A stretch of DNA of 64,000 nucleotides from Arthrobacter_B citreus (GTDB lineage Bacteria > Actinomycetota > Actinomycetes > Actinomycetales > Micrococcaceae). Numbering within the stretch: the first letter of the stretch is position 1; every line of letters starts with the position of its first letter. Position numbers and translations under genes: made by a program. The notes under the pieces were generated by a model. The model saw only the letters and a program-made list of their open reading frames with translations, was not told the DNA's origin and did not search any database. Where the stretch lies: NCBI RefSeq assembly GCF_042429235.1, contig NZ_JBHMBA010000002.1. One strand, given 5' to 3'. Shown one piece after another: positions 40,344 to 49,165 of this stretch.

Positions 40344-40949
40344 GTGAGCCTGCGCGTCCTGGGCGTTGATCCGGGCCTGACCCGGTGCGGACTGGGCGTG
40401 GTTGACGTCGAACGCAACCGCCGGGCCACCCTCGTGGCCGTCGGCGTGGTCGGCACCGTGGCGGGAACCGCCCTGGACGGCAGGCTGCTCGTTATCTCCG
40501 ACGCGATTGAGCTGTGGCTGGACACTCACAAGCCGGACGTCCTGGCCGTGGAACGTGTGTTCAGCCAGCTCAACGTCAGCACGGTTATGGGCACGGCCCA
40601 GGCATCCGGCGTCGTTATTGCCGCCGCAGCGAGGCGCGGCATTCCCGTTGCCCTGCACACCCCCACCGAGGTCAAGGCCGCCGTGACCGGCTCCGGCGGC
40701 GCCAACAAGGACGCTGTGGGAAAAATGGTCACCAAGATCCTGCGGCTCGAAGCACCTCCCACGCCCGCCGACGCCGCCGACGCCCTGGCGCTGGCCATCA
40801 CCCACGCCTGGCGGCGCACCGTGGCCGGCCCCGGGCAGACGACGGCGGGATCCGCATCCGGTGCCCGCGCCGTCCGGAAGCCTCCCACCGCCGGTCTGAC
40901 CCCCGCCCAGCGGCTGTGGGCCGAGGCGGAAGCCCGCGCCCGCCGCTGA
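40344..40949 (+). CDS. ruvC: Crossover junction endodeoxyribonuclease RuvC
   Basis: 201 residues with GTG start. VLGVDPGLTRCGLGVVD holds catalytic Asp9, AVERVFSQLNVSTVMG holds Glu70, and TPADAADALALAITH holds Asp143 and Asp146, the four acidic residues of this Holliday-junction resolvase. It cuts junctions delivered by RuvAB. A basic, Ala/Arg-rich C-terminal tail of about 40 residues is longer than in E. coli. The frame extends upstream inside yebC but the GTG gives the proper N-terminus. Confidence 0.95.
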   Translation: MSLRVLGVDPGLTRCGLGVVDVERNRRATLVAVGVVGTVAGTALDGRLLVISDAIELWLDTHKPDVLAVERVFSQLNVSTVMGTAQASGVVIAAAARRGIPVALHTPTEVKAAVTGSGGANKDAVGKMVTKILRLEAPPTPADAADALALAITHAWRRTVAGPGQTTAGSASGARAVRKPPTAGLTPAQRLWAEAEARARR

Positions 40950-41012
40950 GGGCAGCACTGCACCGGCAGCGCGCCGGAACCGGAAAACCGCCCTGCCACA
41001 CAGTAGGGTATT

Positions 41013-41026
41013 CGTAGATATGTTCT
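41013..41026. promoter_or_regulatory. Weak candidate LexA box before ruvA
   Basis: CGTAGATATGTTCT matches 11 of 14 positions of the actinobacterial LexA consensus, and GTAGA/TCTAC around it (41014-41028) form a perfect short inverted repeat. It lies 23 bases before ruvA in the 99-base ruvC-ruvA gap, the only gap of any size in this operon. This is weaker than the site at 24174. Confidence 0.35.
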
Positions 41027-41048
41027 ACACAGCCCCTGGAGTTTTGTC

Positions 41049-41678
41049 ATGATCGCATCCCTGCGCGGGACAGTAACGCACGTTGGCCTGCAGTCGGCAG
41101 TGATCGACGTCAACGGTATGGGCATGCTGGTCCAAGCCACGCCGCAGACACTGGGCTCCCTGCACGTGGGCCGCGAAGCGCTGGTGCAGACAGCCATGAT
41201 TGTCCGCGAGGACTCCATGACCCTGTACGGATTCACCGACGCGGATCAGCGGGAAGTGTTTGAAACCCTTCTCAGCGTCTCCGGCGTTGGTCCGCGGATC
41301 GCCCTGGGGGTCCTGGCCGTCCACACTCCGGAAGCAATCCGGATTGCCGCTTCCTCCGGCGACGACAAGGCTTTCAGCAAGGTTTCCGGCATCGGACCGA
41401 AGGGCGCCCGCCGCATCGTGCTGGAACTGGCGGACAAGCTGGTGCCGCTGGGCACTGCGGAAAACCCGGCCGCCGCGCGCTGGCAGGACCAGGTCCTGGC
41501 CGCCATGACGGGACTGGGCTGGTCGGAAAAGGACGCCACGGCGGCCATCGACGCGGCCGTGGCCGAATCGCCCGATGTTGCGGCCACCGGCAACGTGGGC
41601 GAAATCCTGAAACTGACGCTGCGGCGCCTGGGCACCGACGGCGCACGCGCACGGGCTCCCCGCCAGCAGGTGGGCTGA
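41049..41678 (+). CDS. ruvA: Holliday junction DNA helicase RuvA
   Basis: 209 residues. MIASLRGTVTHVGLQSAVID is the N-terminal OB fold, and LLSVSGVGPRIALGVLAV with FSKVSGIGPKGARRIVLEL are the two helix-hairpin-helix motifs; the C-terminal domain III (ATGNVGEILKLTLRRLG) binds RuvB. RuvA tetramers hold four-way junctions in a planar form. The stop overlaps by spacing of one base with the ruvB start. Confidence 0.97.
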   Translation: MIASLRGTVTHVGLQSAVIDVNGMGMLVQATPQTLGSLHVGREALVQTAMIVREDSMTLYGFTDADQREVFETLLSVSGVGPRIALGVLAVHTPEAIRIAASSGDDKAFSKVSGIGPKGARRIVLELADKLVPLGTAENPAAARWQDQVLAAMTGLGWSEKDATAAIDAAVAESPDVAATGNVGEILKLTLRRLGTDGARARAPRQQVG

Positions 41679-41679
41679 G

Positions 41680-42777
41680 ATGCCGGCACTGTCCGGAGAC
41701 GGACTCGTTGCACCCACCGGAGACCCGGACGACAAAGCCATCGAGGCGGCGCTGCGGCCGAAAAACCTTGACGACTTCGTTGGCCAGAAACGCGTGCGCG
41801 AGCAGCTGTCCCTGGTGCTGGAAGCATCACGGCTCCGCGGCCGCAGCGCCGACCACGTCCTGCTGTCGGGTCCTCCCGGGCTGGGCAAGACCACGCTGTC
41901 GATGATCATCGCCGCCGAAATGAACGCACCGCTGCGCATATCCTCCGGGCCGGCGATCCAGCATGCCGGCGATCTGGCCGCGATCCTGTCCTCGCTCACC
42001 GAGGGGGAAGTGCTCTTCCTCGACGAAATCCACCGCATGTCCCGTCCCGCCGAGGAAATGCTCTACATGGCCATGGAAGATTTCCGGGTGGACATCATCG
42101 TTGGCAAGGGTGCCGGTGCAACGGCCATTCCGCTGGACCTGCCGCCGTTCACCCTTGTGGGAGCCACCACCCGGGCAGGACTGCTGCCCGGTCCGCTGCG
42201 GGACCGCTTCGGTTTCACCGGGCACCTGGAGTTCTACTCCACCGCCGAACTGGAACTGGTGCTGCGGCGCTCGGCCATGCTGATGGACATGAAGGTCAAT
42301 TCCGCCGGGTTCGCCGAAGTTGCCGGACGCTCGCGGGGAACTCCCCGTATCGCCAACCGGCTGCTGCGCCGCGTCCGGGACTGGGCACTGGTGCACGGCG
42401 TGGACCAGATTGATGCCCGCACAGCCGGGGCCGCCCTCGACATGTACGAAGTGGACGCCCGCGGCCTGGACCGTCTGGACCGCTCGGTGCTGCGGGCCCT
42501 GGTGACCAAATTCAACGGGGGACCGGTGGGCCTGTCCACCCTCGCCATCGCCGTGGGCGAGGAACCTGAAACCGTGGAAACAGTGGCCGAACCGTACCTC
42601 GTCCGCGAAGGACTGCTGGGCCGCACCCCGCGCGGACGGGTGGCCACCCGTGCGGCATGGGAACACCTGGGCCTGCAGATGCCCGACAACGTGGCCGCGG
42701 GCCTTCCCGAGAACATGTTCTCCGGCCCCGGCACCAATACATCCGGCACCAACACATCCGGCGCCGACGAAACCTAG
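41680..42777 (+). CDS. ruvB: Holliday junction DNA helicase motor RuvB
   Basis: 365 residues, AAA+ ATPase. Walker A is GPPGLGKTTL, Walker B is LFLDEIHRM, sensor 1 is VGATTRAG, and the Arg finger/sensor 2 region includes GPLRDRFGF and SRGTPRIANRLLRR. It drives branch migration with RuvA. The C-terminus ends in a 15-base tandem repeat encoding GTNTSGTNTSG after the usual winged-helix end (NMFSGPG), beyond the conserved domain. Confidence 0.97.
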   Translation: MPALSGDGLVAPTGDPDDKAIEAALRPKNLDDFVGQKRVREQLSLVLEASRLRGRSADHVLLSGPPGLGKTTLSMIIAAEMNAPLRISSGPAIQHAGDLAAILSSLTEGEVLFLDEIHRMSRPAEEMLYMAMEDFRVDIIVGKGAGATAIPLDLPPFTLVGATTRAGLLPGPLRDRFGFTGHLEFYSTAELELVLRRSAMLMDMKVNSAGFAEVAGRSRGTPRIANRLLRRVRDWALVHGVDQIDARTAGAALDMYEVDARGLDRLDRSVLRALVTKFNGGPVGLSTLAIAVGEEPETVETVAEPYLVREGLLGRTPRGRVATRAAWEHLGLQMPDNVAAGLPENMFSGPGTNTSGTNTSGADET

Positions 42778-43072
42778 TCCGGCGGCGGCAGGATCTCTTT
42801 CGGGGCGGACTTGAGGGCCGGGGCGCTGCGGGGGACAATTGGCAGCAGGAAAGAAATAGCAGGAAGAAGGCGGAAAAGTACAGCTTTGACCGCAACTTTT
42901 CGGCCGCGGCACGCGTTTTACCTTTAGACTGGTCATTCGTTGGGCGGGCACTGTGCCTGGCCGCGTGAACTGTTTCCAGTTGCAGAACCCGGGACAGCGG
43001 CTGCACCGAACCGGCGGCCGCCCTGCCCAGAGATACCCGCACACCAATTTCCAACAGAAACGGAACCACTCT
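42778..43072. other. Intergenic stretch between ruvB and yajC, no gene
   Basis: About 295 bases without a supported gene. I see no perfect hairpin, no long repeat and no credible small ORF. TAGACT at 42925-42930 could be a -10 element for the yajC-secDF transcript, but no good -35 is in register. Confidence 0.6.
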
Positions 43073-43588
43073 GTGTTCTTAAACATCATGGCCCAAACCA
43101 CCACGGAACAGGCCCCCGGCGGCTTCTCGTTCTCCAGCCTCCTGCTGCCGATCCTGCTGGCGCTGTTCATCTTCATGATGTTCCGCAAGCAGAAGAAGAC
43201 GCAGAAGACGGTCCAGGAGCAGCGCACCCAGATGGTTCCGGGAACCGAGGTCATGACCCAGTTCGGTCTGTTCGGAACCATCCTCTCGATCAACAACGAG
43301 GAGAACAAAGCGGTCCTGGAGCTCTCTCCCGGCAACACCGCCACCGTGCACCTGCAGGCGCTGACCAAGGTTGTCACCACCAGCGAACCCGCCGCTGACG
43401 AAGAGGCCCCGGTTGTCCCGGACGACGCTTCCTCGATCACCGCTGCGGACCACGGCGACGACGCCGCCCGCCAGGCCCACGCGGCCCCGGCCGGCGATGT
43501 CCGCCGCGACGATTCGGCGGCGCACCCCGATGAGACTCCCGAGGAAACACTCGATCGCCTGAACCGCGAAAACAAGAAAGAGAACTAG
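43073..43588 (+). CDS. yajC: Preprotein translocase accessory subunit YajC
   Basis: About 171 residues. One transmembrane helix (SSLLLPILLALFIFMMF) is followed by the basic RKQKKTQKT and the conserved VPGTEVMTQFGLFGTI, then a long acidic tail (residues 105-165). YajC joins SecDF to the SecYEG translocon. The start is uncertain: a GTG at 43073 with an upstream GGAA gives VFLNIMAQTTT, while ATG 43088 gives a shorter form. It is followed by secD after a hairpin-bearing gap. Confidence 0.93.
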   Translation: MFLNIMAQTTTEQAPGGFSFSSLLLPILLALFIFMMFRKQKKTQKTVQEQRTQMVPGTEVMTQFGLFGTILSINNEENKAVLELSPGNTATVHLQALTKVVTTSEPAADEEAPVVPDDASSITAADHGDDAARQAHAAPAGDVRRDDSAAHPDETPEETLDRLNRENKKEN

Positions 43589-43599
43589 ACTCTCCACGG

Positions 43600-43626
43600 G
43601 CCTGCGGAGGATGACTCTCCGCAGGC
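43600..43626. terminator. 10-bp perfect hairpin between yajC and secD
   Basis: GCCTGCGGAG (43600-43609) and CTCCGCAGGC (43617-43626) with a 7-base loop, 11 bases after the yajC stop. No T-tract follows. It may lower secDF expression relative to yajC or protect an mRNA end. Confidence 0.5.
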
Positions 43627-43679
43627 TGGCCGGGGTCGACCACGCCTCCGGTGTCTCACCCCTGTAAGGACTACCCTCT

Positions 43680-45395
43680 ATGCCTCGTACCGGCCCCGGC
43701 TCGGCCGCAAAAAAGACGCTCCTCTGGTTGGGCGTCATTTTTGCTGCTCTGGCCCTTCTGCTCGGCGGCGGTTCCATGTGGAGCAACGCCAGCTGGACCC
43801 CAAAACTCGCCCTCGACCTTGAGGGCGGCACGGAAATGATCCTCGCCCCGCAGGTGCAGGGCGGCGCTGAGATCACTCAGGATCAGCTGAACCAGGCAGT
43901 GGAGATTATCCGCCAGCGCGTGGACGGCAGCGGAGTTTCCGAAGCCGAAATCACCACCCAGTCCGGACGGAACGTCGTTGTTTCGCTCCCGGGCGTCCCG
44001 TCGGCGGAAACCCGCGAACTGATCCAGGCCTCGGCTGCGATGGAATTCCGTCCGGTCATCACCGTTGGCCCCGCCGCCGCGGCGGCGCAGCCGGTTCCGG
44101 ACGAGCAGCTCCCGGCTCCGACCGCCGAGCCGACCAACGCCTCCGACGACAACTGGGTCACCCCGGAGCTGTACCGCGAATTCGAAAGCACTGACTGCAC
44201 CGACCCGGCCACGCTTGAGGCCTCGGTTGAGCCCGCACCGGCCGACAAGCCGATGATTGCCTGCGAGCCGACGACCGGCGCCAAGTACATCCTGGGTCCG
44301 GTCGAGGTGCCCGGAACCAACATTGACGATGCCACCTTCGGTCTGTCCCAGAGCGGACAGGGTGCCTCCATCAACGAGTGGGGCGTCAACATCAAGTTCA
44401 ACGGCGAAGGAACCAAGACCTTCCGCGAGGTCACCGAGCGCCTCTTCGCCTTCCCGCAGGGCGACCCCCACAACCAGTTCGCCATTGTGCTGGACGGACA
44501 GGTTATCTCAGCTCCCACGGTCCAGGGCGTCATCACCGACGGCCAGCCCCGCATTACGGGCCAGTTCAACCAGGAATCCGCAAAGGCCCTGTCGGAGCAG
44601 CTCAAATACGGCGCACTGCCGATCAGCTTCGATATCCAGAGCGAGCAGCAGGTCTCGGCAACACTGGGCACCGACCAGCTGCGGATGGGTGTCATCGCCG
44701 GCCTGATCGGGCTGGCACTGGTTGCCGTCTACTCGCTGTTCCAGTACCGCGCCCTGGGTTTTGTCACCATCATTTCCCTCGTCGTCGCCGGCATCCTGAC
44801 CTACCTGGCCATTTGCCTGCTCGGCTGGTCGCAGAACTACCGGCTGTCACTGGCCGGCGTCGCGGGCCTGATCGTGGCCATCGGCCAGACCGCCGACTCC
44901 TTCATCGTGTACTTCGAACGAATACGCGATGAACTGCGCGACGGCCGCGGCCTGGTGGCGGCCGTGGACAACGGCTGGAAGCGTGCCAAGCGCACCGTCC
45001 TGGCCTCCAAGGCAGTGAACGTGCTGGCCGCCGTCGTGCTCTACTTCGTGGCAGTCGGCAACGTGCGCGGCTTCGCCTTCACCCTGGGCCTGACCGCCAT
45101 CGCCGACCTCATCGTGGTGTTCATGTTCACGCATCCCACCATGGTGCTGCTGGCGAGGACCAAGTTCTTCGGGGAAGGCCACAAGTGGTCCGGCCTGGAC
45201 ACCACCCGTCTGGGTGCCGTTCCGCTGTACCGCGGGGCCGGACGCATCCGCGAACCCGGTGACACCCCGGTGCGCGCCAAGAACAAGGCGGCTTCGAAGG
45301 AAGCCGAGCGCCGCATGACCATTGCCGAACGCCGACAGGCCGAAAAGCAGGAATCACTGGCCGGATCCGGCCCCAGCACCGAAAAGGAGGGCTAG
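43680..45395 (+). CDS. secD: Protein translocase subunit SecD
   Basis: 571 residues. One N-terminal helix (TLLWLGVIFAALALLLGGG), then DLEGGTEMILAP (family D-L-x-GG motif), a periplasm-side P1 domain to about residue 320, and five further helices including LIVAIGQTADSFIVYFERIRDE, which carries the proton-relay acidic residues. A charged C-terminal tail (about 525-571) is typical of Actinobacteria. With SecF it uses the proton gradient to complete export through SecYEG. SecF starts 2 bases after the stop. Confidence 0.97.
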   Translation: MPRTGPGSAAKKTLLWLGVIFAALALLLGGGSMWSNASWTPKLALDLEGGTEMILAPQVQGGAEITQDQLNQAVEIIRQRVDGSGVSEAEITTQSGRNVVVSLPGVPSAETRELIQASAAMEFRPVITVGPAAAAAQPVPDEQLPAPTAEPTNASDDNWVTPELYREFESTDCTDPATLEASVEPAPADKPMIACEPTTGAKYILGPVEVPGTNIDDATFGLSQSGQGASINEWGVNIKFNGEGTKTFREVTERLFAFPQGDPHNQFAIVLDGQVISAPTVQGVITDGQPRITGQFNQESAKALSEQLKYGALPISFDIQSEQQVSATLGTDQLRMGVIAGLIGLALVAVYSLFQYRALGFVTIISLVVAGILTYLAICLLGWSQNYRLSLAGVAGLIVAIGQTADSFIVYFERIRDELRDGRGLVAAVDNGWKRAKRTVLASKAVNVLAAVVLYFVAVGNVRGFAFTLGLTAIADLIVVFMFTHPTMVLLARTKFFGEGHKWSGLDTTRLGAVPLYRGAGRIREPGDTPVRAKNKAASKEAERRMTIAERRQAEKQESLAGSGPSTEKEG

Positions 45396-45397
45396 GA

Positions 45398-46450
45398 ATG
45401 AGCAAGCTGCCCAGATTTGCCACGTTCGGCAACGAGCTTTACACCGGCAAGCGTTCCTACCCGTTTGTGCCCAAGGCCAAGCTGTGGTTCCTGATCGCCG
45501 CTGTTGCCGTTGTCCTGTCGATCCTGGTTCCGGTGGTCAAGGGCGGATTTAACCTCGGCATCGATTTCCGCGGCGGCTCCGAGTTCACGGTGTCCGGCAC
45601 GGCCAACACCGATGTCAGCACGGGCGAGGAAGCGGTGGGGGAGATCGCGAGCGAAGCCCGCATCATCAACATCGCCCCGGGCACCATGCGCGTGCAGACC
45701 GAGCAGCTCAGCGATGACCAGACACTGGAGGTCAAGGGCAACCTGGCCGAGGCCTACGGCGTTGACGAAGAGCAGGTCACGTCAACGTTCATCGGTCCGC
45801 GCTGGGGCGAGGACGTGAGCCGGCAGGCGCTGATCGGCCTGGTGGTCTTTGTTGCACTGGCCGCCGTGCTCATGGCGCTGTACTTCCGGACCTGGAAGAT
45901 GTCAGTTGCCGCGATCACCGCCCTGCTGGTGGTCATGGTGACCACCGCGGGCCTGTATTCGCTCAGCGGGTTCGAAGTGACGCCGTCGGCCATTATCGGC
46001 TTCCTGACGGTGCTCAGCTACTCGCTCTATGACACGGTGGTGGTTTTCGACAAGGTCCGCGAAAACACCAAGAACCTGGACAAGAGCACCAAGCGAACGT
46101 TCATGGAGCAGGTCAACCTGGCGGTGAACCAAACCCTGGTCCGGTCCATCAACACCTCGGTGGTCGCCGTTCTGCCGGTGGCATCCGTGCTGTTCATCGG
46201 TGCGTTCCTGCTGGGCGCCGGAACCCTGAAGGATCTGTCCCTGGCGCTGTTCATCGGGATCATCCTGGGCACCGTGGCCACGGTCTTCATCGCCGCTCCA
46301 ATGTACGCCTGGCTGCGCCGCAACGAGCCGGAGATTGTCCGGCAGGCCAAGCGAGTGAAGGAACGCCGGGCACAGGAAGCCAAGGAAGCCGGCGCCGCGG
46401 CCGGCGCCAAGACTCCCTCGGGAGCAACTGCGGTTTCCGCCGGAAGCTGA
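45398..46450 (+). CDS. secF: Protein translocase subunit SecF
   Basis: 350 residues. First helix LWFLIAAVAVVLSILVPVV; the F-x-GG-F-like motif is GIDFRGGSEFTV. The central VLSYSLYDTVVVFDKVREN and VNQTLVRSINTSVVAVLPV blocks are the conserved relay helices. A disordered Ala/Glu/Lys-rich tail follows residue 315. It is co-translated with SecD. A complex hairpin follows before rel. Confidence 0.97.
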   Translation: MSKLPRFATFGNELYTGKRSYPFVPKAKLWFLIAAVAVVLSILVPVVKGGFNLGIDFRGGSEFTVSGTANTDVSTGEEAVGEIASEARIINIAPGTMRVQTEQLSDDQTLEVKGNLAEAYGVDEEQVTSTFIGPRWGEDVSRQALIGLVVFVALAAVLMALYFRTWKMSVAAITALLVVMVTTAGLYSLSGFEVTPSAIIGFLTVLSYSLYDTVVVFDKVRENTKNLDKSTKRTFMEQVNLAVNQTLVRSINTSVVAVLPVASVLFIGAFLLGAGTLKDLSLALFIGIILGTVATVFIAAPMYAWLRRNEPEIVRQAKRVKERRAQEAKEAGAAAGAKTPSGATAVSAGS

Positions 46451-46471
46451 CACCAGCGGCAGCGGCCGCAC

Positions 46472-46530
46472 GGTTCCGCAGACCGGTCTGCACGGGGAGA
46501 TGCCCCGATGCGGCACCGGGCTGCGGAACC
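46472..46530. terminator. Nested hairpin after secF
   Basis: GGTTCCGCAG (46472-46481) pairs perfectly with CTGCGGAACC (46521-46530). A smaller perfect stem CGGGG/CCCCG sits inside. It follows the secF stop by 21 bases. There is only a short TTTAA stretch downstream, so it is a likely but not classical terminator. Confidence 0.55.
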
Positions 46531-46660
46531 AGTGGTTTAACCGGCGGCCGGGCCGGGCATAGACTTGAACAGAAGACCAGTCCGCCGGTCGTCCGCCACC
46601 ATGCGGAGCAACGGAACGGCTACTGTGGAACTGGTCGAAAACGTCACAGAGAGGGCAGCA

Positions 46661-49120
46661 GTGGGCGAGAGCGCGACACCGGCCGACAAGGCCGGCGCAG
46701 GAAGGGCATCGGGAACACCTGCCACGGCAGCCCCCGGAGCTCCGGTTCCCGCTGCGCCCCGACCGGGCCGGGTTGCCAAAACCGCCGGTGCGGCCGAGCC
46801 GGCGAAGGGCGCCGAGAAGGCAGCAGCCGCTCCCGTGACCGCTCCGGCGGACAAGAGCGCCCCGGTGCGTCCGGCCCCCGGACGCCGCGCGTCCACGCGG
46901 GCCCGGCTCGCCCGGCTGGCGGGCCGCAGCAATCCGGGTTACTCGCCCATGCTCGAACCGCTGCTGCGCACGGTAAGGGTCAACAATCCCAAAGAGGACC
47001 TGGACCTCATCCAGCGGGCATATCTCGTGGCGGAACGCAGCCACGAGGGCCAGAAGCGCAAAAGCGGTGATCCCTACATCACGCATCCGGTGGCCGTTGC
47101 CACCATCCTTGCCGAACTTGGCATGACCGGAACCACGCTGGCTGCCGCTCTCCTGCACGACACCGTGGAAGACACCAGCTACACGCTGGAGGAGCTGCGC
47201 CGGGACTTCGGCCCGGAAGTGGCGATGCTCGTGGACGGCGTCACCAAGCTGGACAAGGTGACCTTTGGCGATGCGGCGCAGTCGGAAACGGTGCGCAAGA
47301 TGGTCGTGGCGATGGCCAAGGACATCCGCGTCCTGGTGATCAAGCTAGCGGACCGGCTGCACAACGCCCGCACGTGGCGCTTTGTGTCGCAGGAATCCTC
47401 GGCCCGCAAGGCCCGAGAGACCCTGGAGATTTTTGCCCCGCTGGCCCACCGCCTCGGCATGAACACCATCAAGTGGGAGCTGGAGGATCTTTCCTTCGCC
47501 GCCCTGCATCCGAAGGTTTATGACGAAATTGTGCGCATGGTTGGCGACCGGACCCCGGAGCGCGAAAAGTATCTTTCCACCGTCCGTACGCAGATCGCCG
47601 ATGACCTGCACGCGGTGAAGATCAAGGCCACCATCACCGGCCGCCCCAAGCACTACTACTCCATCTACCAAAAGATGATTGTCCGGGGCAAGGACTTCGA
47701 CGACATCCACGATCTGATGGGCGTGCGCGTCCTCGTTGACTCAGTGCGCGACTGCTATGCGACCCTTGGCGCACTGCATGCGCGGTGGAACCCCCTTCCG
47801 GGGCGGTTCAAGGACTACATCGCCATGCCGAAGTTCAACATGTACCAGTCGCTGCACACCACGGTGATCGGCCCCGGCGGCAAGCCGGTGGAAATCCAGA
47901 TCCGGACGCACGACATGCACCGCCGCGCCGAGTACGGTGTGGCCGCCCACTGGAAGTACAAGGACGGCTCTAAGACTCCCGCCGGCTCGGACAACAATGA
48001 CATGGGCTGGCTGCGGTCCCTGGTCGACTGGCAGCAGGAGACCTCGGATCCGGACGAGTTCCTGGACTCGCTGCGCTTTGAAATCAACGCCCGCGAAGTT
48101 TTCGTGTTCACCCCCAAGGGCGAGGTCATGGCGCTGCCCGCCGGGTCGACCCCCGTGGACTTCGCGTACGCCGTGCACACCGAGGTGGGCCACCGGACCA
48201 TCGGGGCCCGCGTCAACGGCAAACTGGTGCCGCTGAACAGCGAGCTTGAGCACGGCGACTGGGTGGAGATTTTCACCTCGAAGGCAGAGGGCGCCGGACC
48301 GAGCCAGGACTGGCAGGGCTTCGTCAAGAGCCCCCGCGCCCGGAACAAGATCCGCCAGTGGTTCACCAAGGAACGCCGCGAAGAGGCCATTGACAAGGGC
48401 AAGGACCTGCTGACCCGGGGCATGCGCAAGCAGAACCTGCCCCTGCAGCGGCTGATGACCCACGATGCCCTCGTGACAGTCGCCCAGGAACTGCACCACC
48501 AGGACATCTCAGCCCTGTACGCCGCTGTGGGCGACGGCCACACCTCGGCGCAGAATGTGATCGAACACCTGGTATCACTGATGGGCGGGCACCAGGGGGC
48601 CGAAGAGGACCTGGCGGAGACACCGGTTTCAACGGCTGCACGCCGCCCCAAGTTCTCCGACTCAGGCGTCACAGTGCGCGGCGTCGGCGACGTGTGGGTC
48701 AAGCTGGCCCGCTGCTGCACCCCGGTGCCGCCGGATCCGATCATTGGCTTTGTCACCCGCGGATCAGGGGTTTCGGTCCACCGCAGCGACTGCCGCAACG
48801 TGCAGGAACTGCGGGACCAGCCGGACCGCATTGTGCCGGTGGACTGGGCGCCCACGCAGTCCTCGGTCTTCCTGGTGGAAATCCAGGTGGAAGCGCTGGA
48901 CCGCAAGAGCCTGCTCTCCGACGTGACCCGCGTGCTGTCTGAAAACCACGTGAACATCCTCTCGGCCAGCGTCAACACCTCCAGCGACCGGGTGGCCATG
49001 TCCAAGTTCGTTTTCGAAATGGGCGATCCAAAGTACCTGGACCACATCCTGAGCGCAGTGCGCAGGATCGACGGCGTCTTCGATGTCTACCGGACCACGG
49101 GGTCTCAGCGCCGCGTCTGA
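46661..49120 (+). CDS. rel: Bifunctional (p)ppGpp synthetase/hydrolase Rel
   Basis: 819 residues. Order: disordered Ala/Pro/Lys-rich N-tail (about 1-75), HD hydrolase domain (THPVAVATIL, LLHDTVEDT and LADRLHNART with the H-HD-D metal ligands), synthetase domain (GRPKHYYSIYQKM, MPKFNMYQSLHTTV), TGS (EVFVFTPKGEVMALPAGST), zinc-finger domain (ARCCTPVPPD, HRSDC) and ACT. It makes and destroys (p)ppGpp in the stringent response. GTG 46661 is chosen for its GAGAGG; an ATG at 46601 and a TTG at 46565 are in frame but poorly placed. The order with DUF349, PPIase and hisS is the usual one. Confidence 0.95.
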   Translation: MGESATPADKAGAGRASGTPATAAPGAPVPAAPRPGRVAKTAGAAEPAKGAEKAAAAPVTAPADKSAPVRPAPGRRASTRARLARLAGRSNPGYSPMLEPLLRTVRVNNPKEDLDLIQRAYLVAERSHEGQKRKSGDPYITHPVAVATILAELGMTGTTLAAALLHDTVEDTSYTLEELRRDFGPEVAMLVDGVTKLDKVTFGDAAQSETVRKMVVAMAKDIRVLVIKLADRLHNARTWRFVSQESSARKARETLEIFAPLAHRLGMNTIKWELEDLSFAALHPKVYDEIVRMVGDRTPEREKYLSTVRTQIADDLHAVKIKATITGRPKHYYSIYQKMIVRGKDFDDIHDLMGVRVLVDSVRDCYATLGALHARWNPLPGRFKDYIAMPKFNMYQSLHTTVIGPGGKPVEIQIRTHDMHRRAEYGVAAHWKYKDGSKTPAGSDNNDMGWLRSLVDWQQETSDPDEFLDSLRFEINAREVFVFTPKGEVMALPAGSTPVDFAYAVHTEVGHRTIGARVNGKLVPLNSELEHGDWVEIFTSKAEGAGPSQDWQGFVKSPRARNKIRQWFTKERREEAIDKGKDLLTRGMRKQNLPLQRLMTHDALVTVAQELHHQDISALYAAVGDGHTSAQNVIEHLVSLMGGHQGAEEDLAETPVSTAARRPKFSDSGVTVRGVGDVWVKLARCCTPVPPDPIIGFVTRGSGVSVHRSDCRNVQELRDQPDRIVPVDWAPTQSSVFLVEIQVEALDRKSLLSDVTRVLSENHVNILSASVNTSSDRVAMSKFVFEMGDPKYLDHILSAVRRIDGVFDVYRTTGSQRRV

Positions 49121-49165
49121 CCCGGACCATGGCGTGATGGGCCCGGCGGCTGGTCCGGCAACCGA

